Source: Haloferax marisrubri (GTDB lineage Archaea; Halobacteriota; Halobacteria; Halobacteriales; Haloferacaceae). Taken from it: a stretch of DNA of 64,000 bases. The DNA is taken from the NCBI RefSeq assembly GCF_001469875.2, contig NZ_LOPW02000018.1, positions 474,045 through 538,044 on the forward strand. The letters run 5' to 3'. Under the pieces are notes generated by a model, which was not told the DNA's origin, ran no database searches, and worked only from the letters and a program-made list of their open reading frames with translations. The translations under genes and the position numbers were made by a program. Numbering within the stretch: the first letter of the stretch is position 1; every line of letters begins with the position of its first letter. This document shows, in pieces, positions 8,824 through 16,803 of the stretch.

Positions 8824-10530
8824 ATGGGCTGGCAGTACACCGTCTTCGCGCTCCCGACCCTCTTTGCGATGATTACCGCGGTCCTGCTCGGAGCGTACAG
8901 TCTGCAGTACATGCGGGTTCACGGTCGGTCGTCCGACCTCGTCGCGTTCTTCGCCGTGAACGTCGGACTCGTCCTCTGGACCGGCTTTTCGGCTCTCAAA
9001 CTCCTGCAGACCGACCCGTCGCTGAAACTGCTTTTCTACCGGTTACTCTACTTCGGCGTCGCGCCGCTCGGCGCGCTCGCGCTCCTCTTTACGCTCCTCC
9101 ACACCGACCGGGTTCGACGAATCACGCCCGGCCTGGTCGGGGCGCTCACGGCCATTCCGGTCGTCTTTCTGGCGCTCCTGTTCACGAATCCGAACGGCCT
9201 CGCCATCGAGGCGACGCGCCTCGTCGAAACGAACGGCCTCGTCGTCCTCCGGGTGGACGTCGGCCTCGGTCACGTGGTGTTGCAGTTGCTCTACAACGCG
9301 GTGCTCTGCGCGCTGGCCGTCGCGCTCATCCTCTACGAGGCGGTTCGACTCGGCCGGTCGTACATCCCGCAGGCGGTGTTGGTGAGCGTCGGCCTCGTCG
9401 CCCCGTTCGTCTTCGTGGCCTGCGCCACGCTCGGAATCCCGCCGTTCAGTAGCGACGGCGTGAACCTCGTGCCGACCTCCGCCGCGGTCACGTCGGCCGC
9501 CATCGGCGTCGCGCTCTTTCGCTACCGGTTTCTCGACCTGCCGCCCATCGCCTACACGACCGCGATGGAGGAGTCGCCGGACGGCGTGTTCGTCCTCGAC
9601 GCCGACGAGCGAATCGTCCACGTCAACGACCGCGGCGCGAGGCTCTTAGAGCGCTTCGACGCGGCCGTCGGCGACCCGGTCACGAGAGTCTCGCCGGACC
9701 TCGACCTGACGACCGAGAGCAACGACAGCGTCAGAACCACGCGAGAAGACGGCGAGGCGGTGTATCTCAGCGCCCGGTCCCAGCGGCTCGAACGGGGCGA
9801 CGAGACCATCGGGTGGGTCATCGTCCTCCGCGACGTGACCGAGTTGCACCGGCAGAAACAGACGATTCTCTCCCAGAACGAGAAGCTCACGCTCCTCAAC
9901 CAAATCGTCCGCCACGACATCCGCAACGACATGGCCGTCATCCTCGGCAACGCCCAGTTGGTCGAGGAGTCGGTGGACGACGAGGTGGTCCGCGAACGCC
10001 TCGAGACGATAATCAGGAACGGCGAGCACGCCACCGAACTCACCGAGAACGTCCGGAACCTCATGGCGACGATGCTCGACGACGAGGAGACGAACCGCCC
10101 GACGACGCTCGCCGGACCGCTCCGGGCCGAAGCGAGCGCGGTCCGCGACGGAACGCCCGAAGCCGCGGTCTCGCTCCCCGACGAGCCGTCGGGCGTGACC
10201 GTCGTCGCCGACGACATGCTGGGGACCGTCTTCCGCAACCTCCTCACGAACGCGGTGCGGCACAACGACGCCGACCGGGCAGAAATCGACGTGTCGGTCG
10301 AGGTCCGGGACGACGACGCGCTCGTCCGCATCGCCGACAACGGGCCGGGCATCCCCGACGAGCGCAAAGAGGAGGTGTTCGGCCGCGGCGAGAAGGGGCT
10401 CGAAAGCCCCGGAACCGGCCTCGGGCTCTACCTCGTTGACACCATCGTGAGCGGCTACGGCGGCGACGTGTGGGTCGAGGACAACGAGCCCCGCGGCGCG
10501 GTCTTCGTCGTCCGCCTGCAGAGAGCCTGA
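8824..10530 (+). CDS. sensor histidine kinase with N-terminal 7TM domain and PAS
   Basis: 568 residues. Seven hydrophobic segments fill residues 5-235 (the histidine-kinase N-terminal 7TM domain common in haloarchaea). A PAS domain spans about 245-340 (EESPDGVFVLDADERIVHVND). The dimerisation helix carries the phospho-acceptor His364 in IVRHDIRNDM. The ATPase domain has the N box NLLTNAVRHND, G1 box DNGPGIP and G2 box GTGLGLYL. All catalytic motifs are intact. It is divergent from the receiver-containing regulator at 6661-8622, the likely partner. The signal sensed is unknown; a membrane-embedded ligand or membrane state would suit the 7TM domain. Confidence 0.93.
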   Translation: MGWQYTVFALPTLFAMITAVLLGAYSLQYMRVHGRSSDLVAFFAVNVGLVLWTGFSALKLLQTDPSLKLLFYRLLYFGVAPLGALALLFTLLHTDRVRRITPGLVGALTAIPVVFLALLFTNPNGLAIEATRLVETNGLVVLRVDVGLGHVVLQLLYNAVLCALAVALILYEAVRLGRSYIPQAVLVSVGLVAPFVFVACATLGIPPFSSDGVNLVPTSAAVTSAAIGVALFRYRFLDLPPIAYTTAMEESPDGVFVLDADERIVHVNDRGARLLERFDAAVGDPVTRVSPDLDLTTESNDSVRTTREDGEAVYLSARSQRLERGDETIGWVIVLRDVTELHRQKQTILSQNEKLTLLNQIVRHDIRNDMAVILGNAQLVEESVDDEVVRERLETIIRNGEHATELTENVRNLMATMLDDEETNRPTTLAGPLRAEASAVRDGTPEAAVSLPDEPSGVTVVADDMLGTVFRNLLTNAVRHNDADRAEIDVSVEVRDDDALVRIADNGPGIPDERKEEVFGRGEKGLESPGTGLGLYLVDTIVSGYGGDVWVEDNEPRGAVFVVRLQRA

Positions 10531-10584
10531 CGGGACGAGCGAGCGCCCCAACACTCAAAAGGTCAGCACACCGATAGGAAAGCG

Positions 10585-10722
10585 ATGCCCACCACCGTTC
10601 TCCCCGCCGGCGTCAGCCGGTGGCGACTCGCGGTGTTCGCGGTCCGCTCGACGCTCGGCGTCGTCGTCGAGGCGGACAACCACCGGCACGAAACGAGCTA
10701 TCTCCGGCTCGATTTCGAATGA
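10585..10722 (+). CDS. 45-residue small protein, translationally coupled
   Basis: A short frame from ATG at 10585 whose stop overlaps the start of the next gene (ATGA at 10719-10722). Its codons have the strong G/C third-position bias of genuine genes here, unlike the alternative frames of the same stretch. The peptide starts MPTTVLPAGVSRWRLAVFAV and ends LRLDFE; it has a mildly hydrophobic middle but no recognised motif. It follows the kinase gene by 54 bases and is probably co-transcribed with the membrane protein downstream. The function is unknown. Confidence 0.55.
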   Translation: MPTTVLPAGVSRWRLAVFAVRSTLGVVVEADNHRHETSYLRLDFE

Positions 10723-11117
10723 CGAGGCTGAGCGAAACCGGCGTCGCCGGGGGGATAGCCGCCGTATCGGTTCTCGTGGGACTCGTCGTCGCCTTTGACG
10801 ACCCGCAGGTCAACCTCGCGGCCGGGGTCGTCTGGACCGCTGCGACGGGCATGGTGCTCCTGCGAGTTCGCGGATGGGTCCGCGAGGCTCGGAGCGACGA
10901 GCCGCCCGAACCGGGACCGCTCCTGCGTCTGGCCGAACTCGACTACGACCCGCGGTACGACCGGTATCTCGGTGTCGTCCTGTTCGTCCTCGGCATCGCG
11001 GCGTTCGCGGCGCTCCTCGTCGTCGACACGTCCGACTCGAACGCGTTGTTCCTCGTTGGCGTCGGACACTTCTGTCTGATTGCGGCGCTCGGGGCGGTCG
11101 CGCTCTCGGAGAGATAG
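10719..11117 (+). CDS. four-TM small membrane protein
   Basis: 132 residues from ATG at 10719, overlapping the upstream small gene by 4 bases. A longer frame from 10620 exists, but its extra part is an arginine-rich shadow. Hydrophobic segments lie at about residues 9-27, 32-50, 83-103 and 110-129, in pairs separated by an acidic loop (DEPPEPGPLLRLAELDYDP). No catalytic motif is seen. Its position after the 7TM kinase suggests, but does not prove, a link to the same signalling unit. Confidence 0.75.
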   Translation: MTRLSETGVAGGIAAVSVLVGLVVAFDDPQVNLAAGVVWTAATGMVLLRVRGWVREARSDEPPEPGPLLRLAELDYDPRYDRYLGVVLFVLGIAAFAALLVVDTSDSNALFLVGVGHFCLIAALGAVALSER

Positions 11118-11374
11118 CACGAACAGCCGCTAGGGAACCGTCGCTGTCGGCTGATTTTTCAGAATCGGGCCAAAAAGACTACTTAGGGAGCTGGCAATTT
11201 CCACATGTCCGCTCGATGCTGTCTGGTCGGCGGACGGTGACATAACAGCACAGACAGGCGGCCCATCCCGTGCCAACGGTACTCCGACCCTGCCCCCTCG
11301 GACACCGCCCGATGGGTCCGCCCCTACATCTCTACCCCTCTCAGCGCTGGTCCCGCGAGCGCCGCGTCCGCGAC

Positions 11375-12346
11375 TCAGTCGCGTCCCGGGGTACCAGCCC
11401 CGACGAGACCGGCCACGCGGGACTCGATTTTCCCGTAGACGCGCGCGACCTCCGAGAGGAGCGATTCCGTCGCGAGGACGGCGAACCCGGTGAAGATAGT
11501 CGCGAAGCCGACGACGGTGAGCGTCGAAATCGACTCGCCGAGGAGCACCGTCCCCCCGAGCGTCGCGACGATGGGCACGGCGTAGAAGACGAGGTTACCG
11601 CGAATCGGGCCCACGTCGTCGAGGAAGCCGAAGTAGGTGAGGTAGGCCACCGCACCGGCGAAGACGCCGACGTAGGCGAGCGCGAGGAGCGCCGTCGGCG
11701 ACCACGTGGCCGCGGCGAGCGACTCGCCGGAGGCGACGCTCATGCCGTGAGTGAGCGCCGCGCTGACGGGGAGCGCCCACGCCGTGCGGACGGTGCTCGA
11801 AAGCGACGTGTCGGCCCAGCGGATGAGGACGGTCCCGAGCGCGCCGCTGACCGCGCCGAGGAAGACGACGCCCTTCCAGAGCGCCTCGCCGCCGAGCAGG
11901 TTCGCGGGGTCGACGCCGACGACGAGGCCGACGCCGAGGAGACCGATGAACATCCCGAGCGCGCCCCGGGTGGAGAGTCGTTCGTCGGCGAGGAGCGCCA
12001 TGGCGAACACGGGCGTCAGAATCGGGTTGAGACTGAAGATAATCGACCCGACGCCGCTGGAGACGTGCTCCTGTCCGACGAACAGGAGCGCGTTGGCGAG
12101 GCCGATGACGAACACGCCGGTGGCGAGGATGCCGACCACGTCGCGGACCGACCGCGGGAGCAGTTCGGCGCGCGGCCGGGTGGCGACGACGTAGCCGACG
12201 AGCAGCACCGCCGCGATGTCGAACCGGAGCGCGACGAACAGGAGCGGCGGCAGGTAGTCGAGGCCCGCCTTCGCGGCGACGAACGTCCCGCCGAAGAAGA
12301 ACGCCGTCAGCACGAACAGGACGAACCGCCGGCGCGTCGCCGTCAC
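11375..12346 (-). CDS. EamA-family transporter (DMT superfamily)
   Basis: 323 residues from GTG at 12346; the frame extends to 12583 but the extra residues are hydrophilic, cysteine-rich and lie in the AT-rich divergent promoter region. About ten membrane segments form two EamA repeats: the first has FFFGGTFVAAKAGLDYLPP and the second ends with LGESISTLTVVGFATIFTGF. The usual length of the family is 290-320. Such proteins export amino acids, metabolites or drugs; the substrate cannot be told from sequence. It is divergent from the winged-helix regulator at 12547, which is the obvious candidate controller. Confidence 0.9.
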   Translation of the reverse strand: MTATRRRFVLFVLTAFFFGGTFVAAKAGLDYLPPLLFVALRFDIAAVLLVGYVVATRPRAELLPRSVRDVVGILATGVFVIGLANALLFVGQEHVSSGVGSIIFSLNPILTPVFAMALLADERLSTRGALGMFIGLLGVGLVVGVDPANLLGGEALWKGVVFLGAVSGALGTVLIRWADTSLSSTVRTAWALPVSAALTHGMSVASGESLAAATWSPTALLALAYVGVFAGAVAYLTYFGFLDDVGPIRGNLVFYAVPIVATLGGTVLLGESISTLTVVGFATIFTGFAVLATESLLSEVARVYGKIESRVAGLVGAGTPGRD

Positions 12347-12429
12347 CGGACCACACCTCCGACCGATAACCAGAACGCAGAGTGAAGTGAACGCATCTTG
12401 GATACACGTACGACTCCCCCACGTATAGT

Positions 12430-12445
12430 TTGATTCAGAAATCAA
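12430..12445. promoter_or_regulatory. inverted repeat between EamA gene and its divergent regulator
   Basis: TTGATT and AATCAA are separated by 4 bases at 12430-12445, in the 200-base divergent intergenic region (12347-12546). A TATA-like element, TGTTTATCGG at 12515-12524, sits about 25 bases before the regulator's ATG. The repeat is a plausible operator for the regulator encoded next door. Confidence 0.35.
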
Positions 12446-12546
12446 TTCACGGTAAGAAAAATCCGTGGCGGTCGAGCATGATTCATGGTGTGAAATTATT
12501 TCGAGACGCGAAAGATGTTTATCGGAGCGTACACAACCCCCGCCAC

Positions 12547-13335
12547 ATGGAGTCGGCACTAGACGAAATAGAGTTTCTCGCACTCTCGCAGAACCGGGTC
12601 GACGCGCTCAGGTACCTCGCCGAGCGGCCGCACTCCAGACGCGAACTGGTCGAGCGGACCGGGGCGTCACAGCCGACGATGGGCCGGATTCTCGGCGACT
12701 TCGAAGACCGGTCGTGGCTCGTCCGCGAGGACGGCGCGTACCGAGCGACGGTGACGGGCGAACTCGTCTCTCGGGGCTTCGACGACCTCGTCGACATCCT
12801 CGACACCGACGCCAAACTCCGGCCGGTCGTCGAGTGGCTCCCGACCGACGCCATCACGTTCGACCTCGAACACCTGACCGAGGCGACGATTACCACGCCG
12901 AGTCAGGTCCGACCGAACGCGCCGGTCAAGCGCGCCGTGACCCTCCTGAGCGAGGCCGAGGACGTGCGAATCTTCTCCTACGCGTTCAACGAGCAGAACC
13001 TCGACATCGTCCGGGAGCGGACCGCCGCCGGCGACCAGCGGTTCGAGGGCGTCTTCTCGTCGGACGCCATCGACGCGCTCGCCCACGACTCCCAACTGCG
13101 CGAACAGCTCCGCGACCTCCTCGACGCCGACGCGGCCGCCGTCCGCATCACCGACGAGCCGATTCCGATGGCGGCGACCATCGCCGACTCGACTGTCCAC
13201 CTGTTCCTCCGCGACGACAGCGGCATCCTCCAAGCGTCTATCGACGTGACCGAACCGGAGGTGCTCGCGTGGGCCGACGACCTGTTCGAGCGCTACTGGG
13301 AGGCGGCGGAACCGCTCGACCTCGACCGACTGTAG
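12547..13335 (+). CDS. winged-helix transcriptional regulator with FilR1-like sensor domain
   Basis: 262 residues from ATG at 12547, placed by the upstream TATA-like box and by the typical opening MESALDEIEFLALSQNR. Residues 5-75 form a winged HTH (SRRELVERTGASQPTMGRIL) and residues about 120-260 resemble the ligand-binding middle domain of FilR1/DUF1724 regulators. The long frame upstream of 12547 is not coding. It is transcribed away from the EamA exporter, an arrangement typical of a local repressor. The ligand is unknown. Confidence 0.88.
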   Translation: MESALDEIEFLALSQNRVDALRYLAERPHSRRELVERTGASQPTMGRILGDFEDRSWLVREDGAYRATVTGELVSRGFDDLVDILDTDAKLRPVVEWLPTDAITFDLEHLTEATITTPSQVRPNAPVKRAVTLLSEAEDVRIFSYAFNEQNLDIVRERTAAGDQRFEGVFSSDAIDALAHDSQLREQLRDLLDADAAAVRITDEPIPMAATIADSTVHLFLRDDSGILQASIDVTEPEVLAWADDLFERYWEAAEPLDLDRL

Positions 13336-13443
13336 GGCGGGTATCGCCGGAACCGCCACGCCGCCGCACCGCCACGCCGCCGCCCGTCAACCGACCCACG
13401 ACACACCCACAATACCTATCAGCGACCTGCGAGAAGCCGACGT

Positions 13444-14634
13444 ATGCCCTCGCCCTCACCCCCTTCCTCTCACGCTTCCGCTGACTCTCCCGCGAATTCC
13501 GACGCCGACTCCGACTCTCCGTCACGTCGCGCGTTTCTCGCCGCCGCCGGCACCGCCCTCGTCGGCGGGGTCGCCGGCTGTTCGTCGCTTCGGCGGTTCC
13601 GGTCGCCCGACGGGACGGACTGGTCCGCCTCCGTGCCCGAACCGAGCGTCCTCTCGCCGCCGTCGGCCACCGACGGGGTCGTCGCCGTCATCGGCCACCG
13701 GAGCGACGACATCGACGCGGGACGCGTCGTCGCCTTCGACCGAGAGAGCGGCGAGCGCCTGTGGGACATCGATTTCGGCCGGCCGACTGGCCTGCTCGCC
13801 GCTGACGGCTCGGTGTACGCGGGCGAGAGACTCGGGGCGGGTCGCGGGCGAATCTACGCGTTCGACGCCGCAGACGGGAGCCAGCGGTGGTCCCAGACCG
13901 TCGGGAACATCGGCTCTTCGATGGCCATCGCGGGCGATACCCTCTACACGGCGAACGGGACACTCGCCGCACTTTCGACCGACGACGGCGCGGTTCGGTG
14001 GGAACAGTCGGCAGTCGGCGGCATCGGTTTTACCATCGCCATCGCCCCGCAGGACCAACTGTTCGCCGACGAGCGGGCGGTCTACTACGGCGACGACGAG
14101 GGCGTCTTCGCGATGGCACCCGAAGACGGGAGCCTCCGGTGGGCGTGGCGACCGGACCGCTGGGACTGGGCCGACGTGGGACCGGTTCCGGCTGGCGATA
14201 GCGTCTATGCCGGTGGCGGCGGCGACATCGCCATGCTCGACGCGGACGACGGCGCGCTTCGGTGGCGCACTTCGTTCGGGGACGACGCGCAGGTCGTCGG
14301 TGTCCACGAGCGGGGGTCGACCGTCCTGGTCGCGGAGGGGACCGACGAGTCGCCGTCGGACACCTTCGGGACGCTGTACGAACTCGCGGTTCGCGACGGC
14401 TCGGAGCGGTACGAGGTCCGCTTCGACAGCCCGGTCGAACGGACCGCTTCGACCGACGAGGCGTTCGTCGTCGGGACCCGCGCGGGCCGGATTCGGTGGT
14501 CCCGCGGCGCGTCGTTTTTCGAGCCGTTCGAGACGACGCTCTCGGCGGACGGTTATCTCCTCGGCGCGGCCGGGACGCAGGCGTTCGCACAGACGAGCGA
14601 GGGGACGCTCTGGGCGCTCTCGCCGGACCAGTAA
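13444..14634 (+). CDS. PQQ-like beta-propeller lipoprotein (BamB-like fold)
   Basis: 396 residues. A Tat-type leader (SRRAFLAAAGTALVGGVAGC) ends in a lipobox, so the protein is exported folded and lipid-anchored outside the membrane. The rest is a run of beta-propeller blades with the recurring signature of PQQ-like repeats, for example ADGSVYAGERL, DAADGSQRW, STDDGAVRWEQ, APEDGSLRWAW and DADDGALRW. No PQQ-dehydrogenase catalytic residues can be recognised, so a binding or scaffold role is more likely than an enzyme. A TATA-like box (CACAATACCTATC, about 13408-13420) lies about 25 bases before the ATG. It appears monocistronic. Confidence 0.88.
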   Translation: MPSPSPPSSHASADSPANSDADSDSPSRRAFLAAAGTALVGGVAGCSSLRRFRSPDGTDWSASVPEPSVLSPPSATDGVVAVIGHRSDDIDAGRVVAFDRESGERLWDIDFGRPTGLLAADGSVYAGERLGAGRGRIYAFDAADGSQRWSQTVGNIGSSMAIAGDTLYTANGTLAALSTDDGAVRWEQSAVGGIGFTIAIAPQDQLFADERAVYYGDDEGVFAMAPEDGSLRWAWRPDRWDWADVGPVPAGDSVYAGGGGDIAMLDADDGALRWRTSFGDDAQVVGVHERGSTVLVAEGTDESPSDTFGTLYELAVRDGSERYEVRFDSPVERTASTDEAFVVGTRAGRIRWSRGASFFEPFETTLSADGYLLGAAGTQAFAQTSEGTLWALSPDQ

Positions 14635-14748
14635 GTCACGGACGGCAGCGCTGTCGCCGTCAAAACCCCCGTCAGAACGAGCCGCGCCGTGCGCGCGGTG
14701 CGCCGGCGTCCGAAACCGCTACCGAACGATGCCCTCGCGCCCCACCCG

Positions 14749-14910
14749 TCACTCGAGTTCGTCGAACGAGTCGAACTCGTCCCAGCAGGAACACGGCAGG
14801 TCGTCCAGAGAGGTGACTTCGTCCGGGAGACTGGTGATGGGAATTCCGGAACCGGCCTCGTCGCAGTCGCGCAGGTGAACGCTGAAGTCGTCGCTGGACA
14901 TCGTGTACAT
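14749..14910 (-). CDS. 53-residue acidic microprotein with three cysteines
   Basis: A frame below the usual length cut-off, with G/C-biased third positions. It starts MYTMSSDDFSVHLRDCD; a second in-frame ATG at 14901 would give 50 residues. The C-terminal half contains LPCSCWDEFDSFDELE, so there is a CxC plus an earlier Cys, and no membrane segment. Many haloarchaeal microproteins carry paired cysteines that bind zinc, but here only three are present, so metal binding is uncertain. It lies 68 bases beyond the stop of the methyltransferase gene, in the same direction, and could be co-transcribed with it. Confidence 0.6.
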   Translation of the reverse strand: MYTMSSDDFSVHLRDCDEAGSGIPITSLPDEVTSLDDLPCSCWDEFDSFDELE

Positions 14911-14978
14911 GGTCGGCACGCTCAGTTCGCCGGCTTGGTTGAAACAATTTGTGAGTGCGACAAGCGAGCGCGCCGGCG

Positions 14979-15596
14979 TCAGAGAACCCGGAAGACGCGA
15001 ACCGTATCGCGCTTACCCGGTTCGCAGAGGAGTTGGGCGAGGCCGAGTTCGGAGAACTCGTCTTTCCAGTTGCGGTGATACAGCGGGAAGTCGTCGTTGA
15101 CGTAGCTCACCTCGGATCCGGAGCGCCCGCGCGTCGGCCCGTTACCCTCGTTCTCGGCGGTTATCACGAGGTCGGAGGAGACGCGGGCGATTTCCTCGAA
15201 CACCCACGTGTCGTCGGGGTGGACGTGCTGGAGCGTCTCGACGGAGTAGATAACGTCGAACTTGTCGTCGGGGAAATCGGGGAGGAGGTCCTCTATCGCG
15301 CCGGTGAGGAACGTGCCGGTGTCGACGAGTTCGGGGAAGTACTCGGCCATCACCTCGAAGGAGTCGTCGTTGATGTCGATGCCGGTGATGTCCTCGTAGC
15401 CGCGGTCGTGGAGGTGCGCGAGGTGGCGACCGGAGCTACAGCCGAGTTCGAGAATCGACGCGTCTTCCGCCGCGTAGTGCTCGAACACGGTCGCGAGCGT
15501 CTCGCTGACCTCGTTCGGGCCGATTTGGGCGTAGTACTCCGGCGAGAAGTCGCCGGAGCGCTCGGCCCATCCGCGGTGGTTGTCGTCTGCGTCCAT
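14979..15596 (-). CDS. class I SAM-dependent methyltransferase
   Basis: 205 residues from ATG at 15596; the open frame continues to 15734 but those residues come from the repeat-rich leader region. Motif I is ILELGCSSGRHL (about 46-57), followed by acidic GIDINDDSFEVM for the SAM ribose, and a post-motif VIYSVETLQHVHPDD. This is a Methyltransf_25/11-type enzyme; the substrate is unknown. The late stretch SYVNDDFPLYHRNWKDEFSELG is typical of small-molecule methyltransferases that end with a lid. Upstream lies an unusual row of mini-hairpins (15699-15809). Confidence 0.85.
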   Translation of the reverse strand: MDADDNHRGWAERSGDFSPEYYAQIGPNEVSETLATVFEHYAAEDASILELGCSSGRHLAHLHDRGYEDITGIDINDDSFEVMAEYFPELVDTGTFLTGAIEDLLPDFPDDKFDVIYSVETLQHVHPDDTWVFEEIARVSSDLVITAENEGNGPTRGRSGSEVSYVNDDFPLYHRNWKDEFSELGLAQLLCEPGKRDTVRVFRVL

Positions 15597-15959
15597 ACCC
15601 GGAGTAGCGAACGGGCGGGTAAATGTTCCGCGGAGTGCGCGCCACCGGGACGGCACGCGATGTGGGTCCGAAAAGTTGGTGACTGCACGTCGGTCGGGTG
15701 CGCTGGAGGGCGCAGGGAGCGTGCTGGAGGGCACAGGGGGAACGTGCTGGAGGGCACGTCGGGGAGGTGTGCGTCAGGGGGACCGAACGTGAAGGGTGCG
15801 TCAGGGGGATTCGGGCGTCCCGCGGGGGGACGGGGAGCGAGTGTGCCGTGGAGGGCTGGAGGGGTGAGCGCCGTCGCGGGCACGAGCAGTCGGGTGTACC
15901 AGTCGAGCGTGCCGTGCCTCGCTCGCGGCGCGTGCGTCAGCGGGTCATCGACCGCGGAC
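15597..15959. other. intergenic region with no gene, holding tandem mini-hairpins
   Basis: 363 bases between the methyltransferase start and the lipoprotein stop. Its frames are repetitive Arg/Gly-rich shadows whose repeat period (about 21-22 bases) is not a multiple of three, so I see no coding. The repeats at 15699-15809 are the only clear structure. Confidence 0.6.
15699..15809. repeat. three tandem hairpins with TGGAGG loops plus two 14-base direct repeats
   Basis: Three stem-loops follow each other with a spacing of about 21-22 bases: stem TGCGC/GCGCA at 15699-15714, stem GTGC/GCAC at 15721-15734 and stem ACGTGC/GCACGT at 15742-15759. All three have the identical loop TGGAGG on the plus strand (CCTCCA on the minus strand). 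They are followed by two copies of GTGCGTCAGGGGGA (15769-15782 and 15796-15809). The conserved loop with covarying stems suggests RNA structure rather than chance. Confidence 0.6.
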
Positions 15960-16361
15960 TCACGCCGAGTCGTCGGTCGTCGTCTCGTTTTCGGTCGTCT
16001 CGTTCGTCGCGGTCCCGTTTTCGGTCGTCTCGTTCGCCGTCGTCGAGTTGTCGAGCGACGAATCGGTCGTTTCCATCTCCGTTGTCTCGTCCGCGGTCGT
16101 CATCTCGTCTTCGGTCGTTGTCTCGTCCTCGGTCGTTTCTTCCGTCGTCGTTTCTTCCGTCGTTGTCTCGTCCTCGGTCGTCGCCTCGATACCACCGGAC
16201 TCCGCCGTCGTCTCGGTGCCGCCGACCGCTGGTTCGGCGTCCGTGCCGTTCGTTCCGTTCACGGGTCCACCACTACCGCCCGTGTCCGTACAGCCGGCGA
16301 GTGCGACGGTCGCTACGGCGACTCCGACACCGAACTGCCGTCGAGTGAGCGTTTCGCGCAT
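15960..16361 (-). CDS. Thr/Glu-rich repetitive lipoprotein
   Basis: 133 residues. The leader LTRRQFGVGVAVATVALAGC ends in a lipobox Cys, so the mature protein is a lipid-anchored, fully disordered, acidic chain. After residue 45 it is almost only Thr, Glu, Asp, Asn and Ser, with tandem TTEETTTEE and NETTEN units. It has potential N-glycosylation sequons (NGT, NST, NET). It may act as a spacer or as a hydration layer at the cell surface. There is no functional domain. The repeats make length changes by slippage likely. Confidence 0.7.
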   Translation of the reverse strand: MRETLTRRQFGVGVAVATVALAGCTDTGGSGGPVNGTNGTDAEPAVGGTETTAESGGIEATTEDETTTEETTTEETTEDETTTEDEMTTADETTEMETTDSSLDNSTTANETTENGTATNETTENETTTDDSA

Positions 16362-16803
16362 CGCAGTCAGCAGTATCGCTCGGCGGATGATAATGGGGGA
16401 GAGTCGTCCCGACCGTTCTCCCCCTGAACAACCGTTTCAACTGACTGTTCCGACCGTTTCAGTCGGATTAACTGAACGTTTGGCGGTCGTCCGCGCGCCG
16501 GCAGAGACGGCACAGTACGGCGATTATCTCGCTTCTGCGGCGCGCCCCGGCGAGAAGCGACGGCGAGCAGTCACGAGCGGTGACGAGGGCCGTTCGACGA
16601 CGCCGAGACGCGACGTAGCCGCCGCGAACCGCGGCGTCGGCGACCGGCGGTGACGACGCCCCCTCGCCCACGCCTGAGGGGGAAAAATTTCTGATTTTGA
16701 AACATTCATCGCAAATTGACAGTCAAAAGATTTGTAAAAATGCCTAACGAACAGATAAACAAAACATTATACACTAGCAGAGTCGACAAATAGAGAACGA
16801 ACA
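16362..16803. other. intergenic region with AT-rich promoter segment
   Basis: 442 bases between divergent genes. The left part holds inverted and direct copies of TTTCAACTGA/CAGTCGG-type sequence near 16435-16482. From about 16680 to 16803 the composition turns sharply AT-rich, with ACATTATACACTA at 16764-16776 as a TATA-like box for the gene at 16804. I see no ORF with proper codon bias. Confidence 0.5.
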
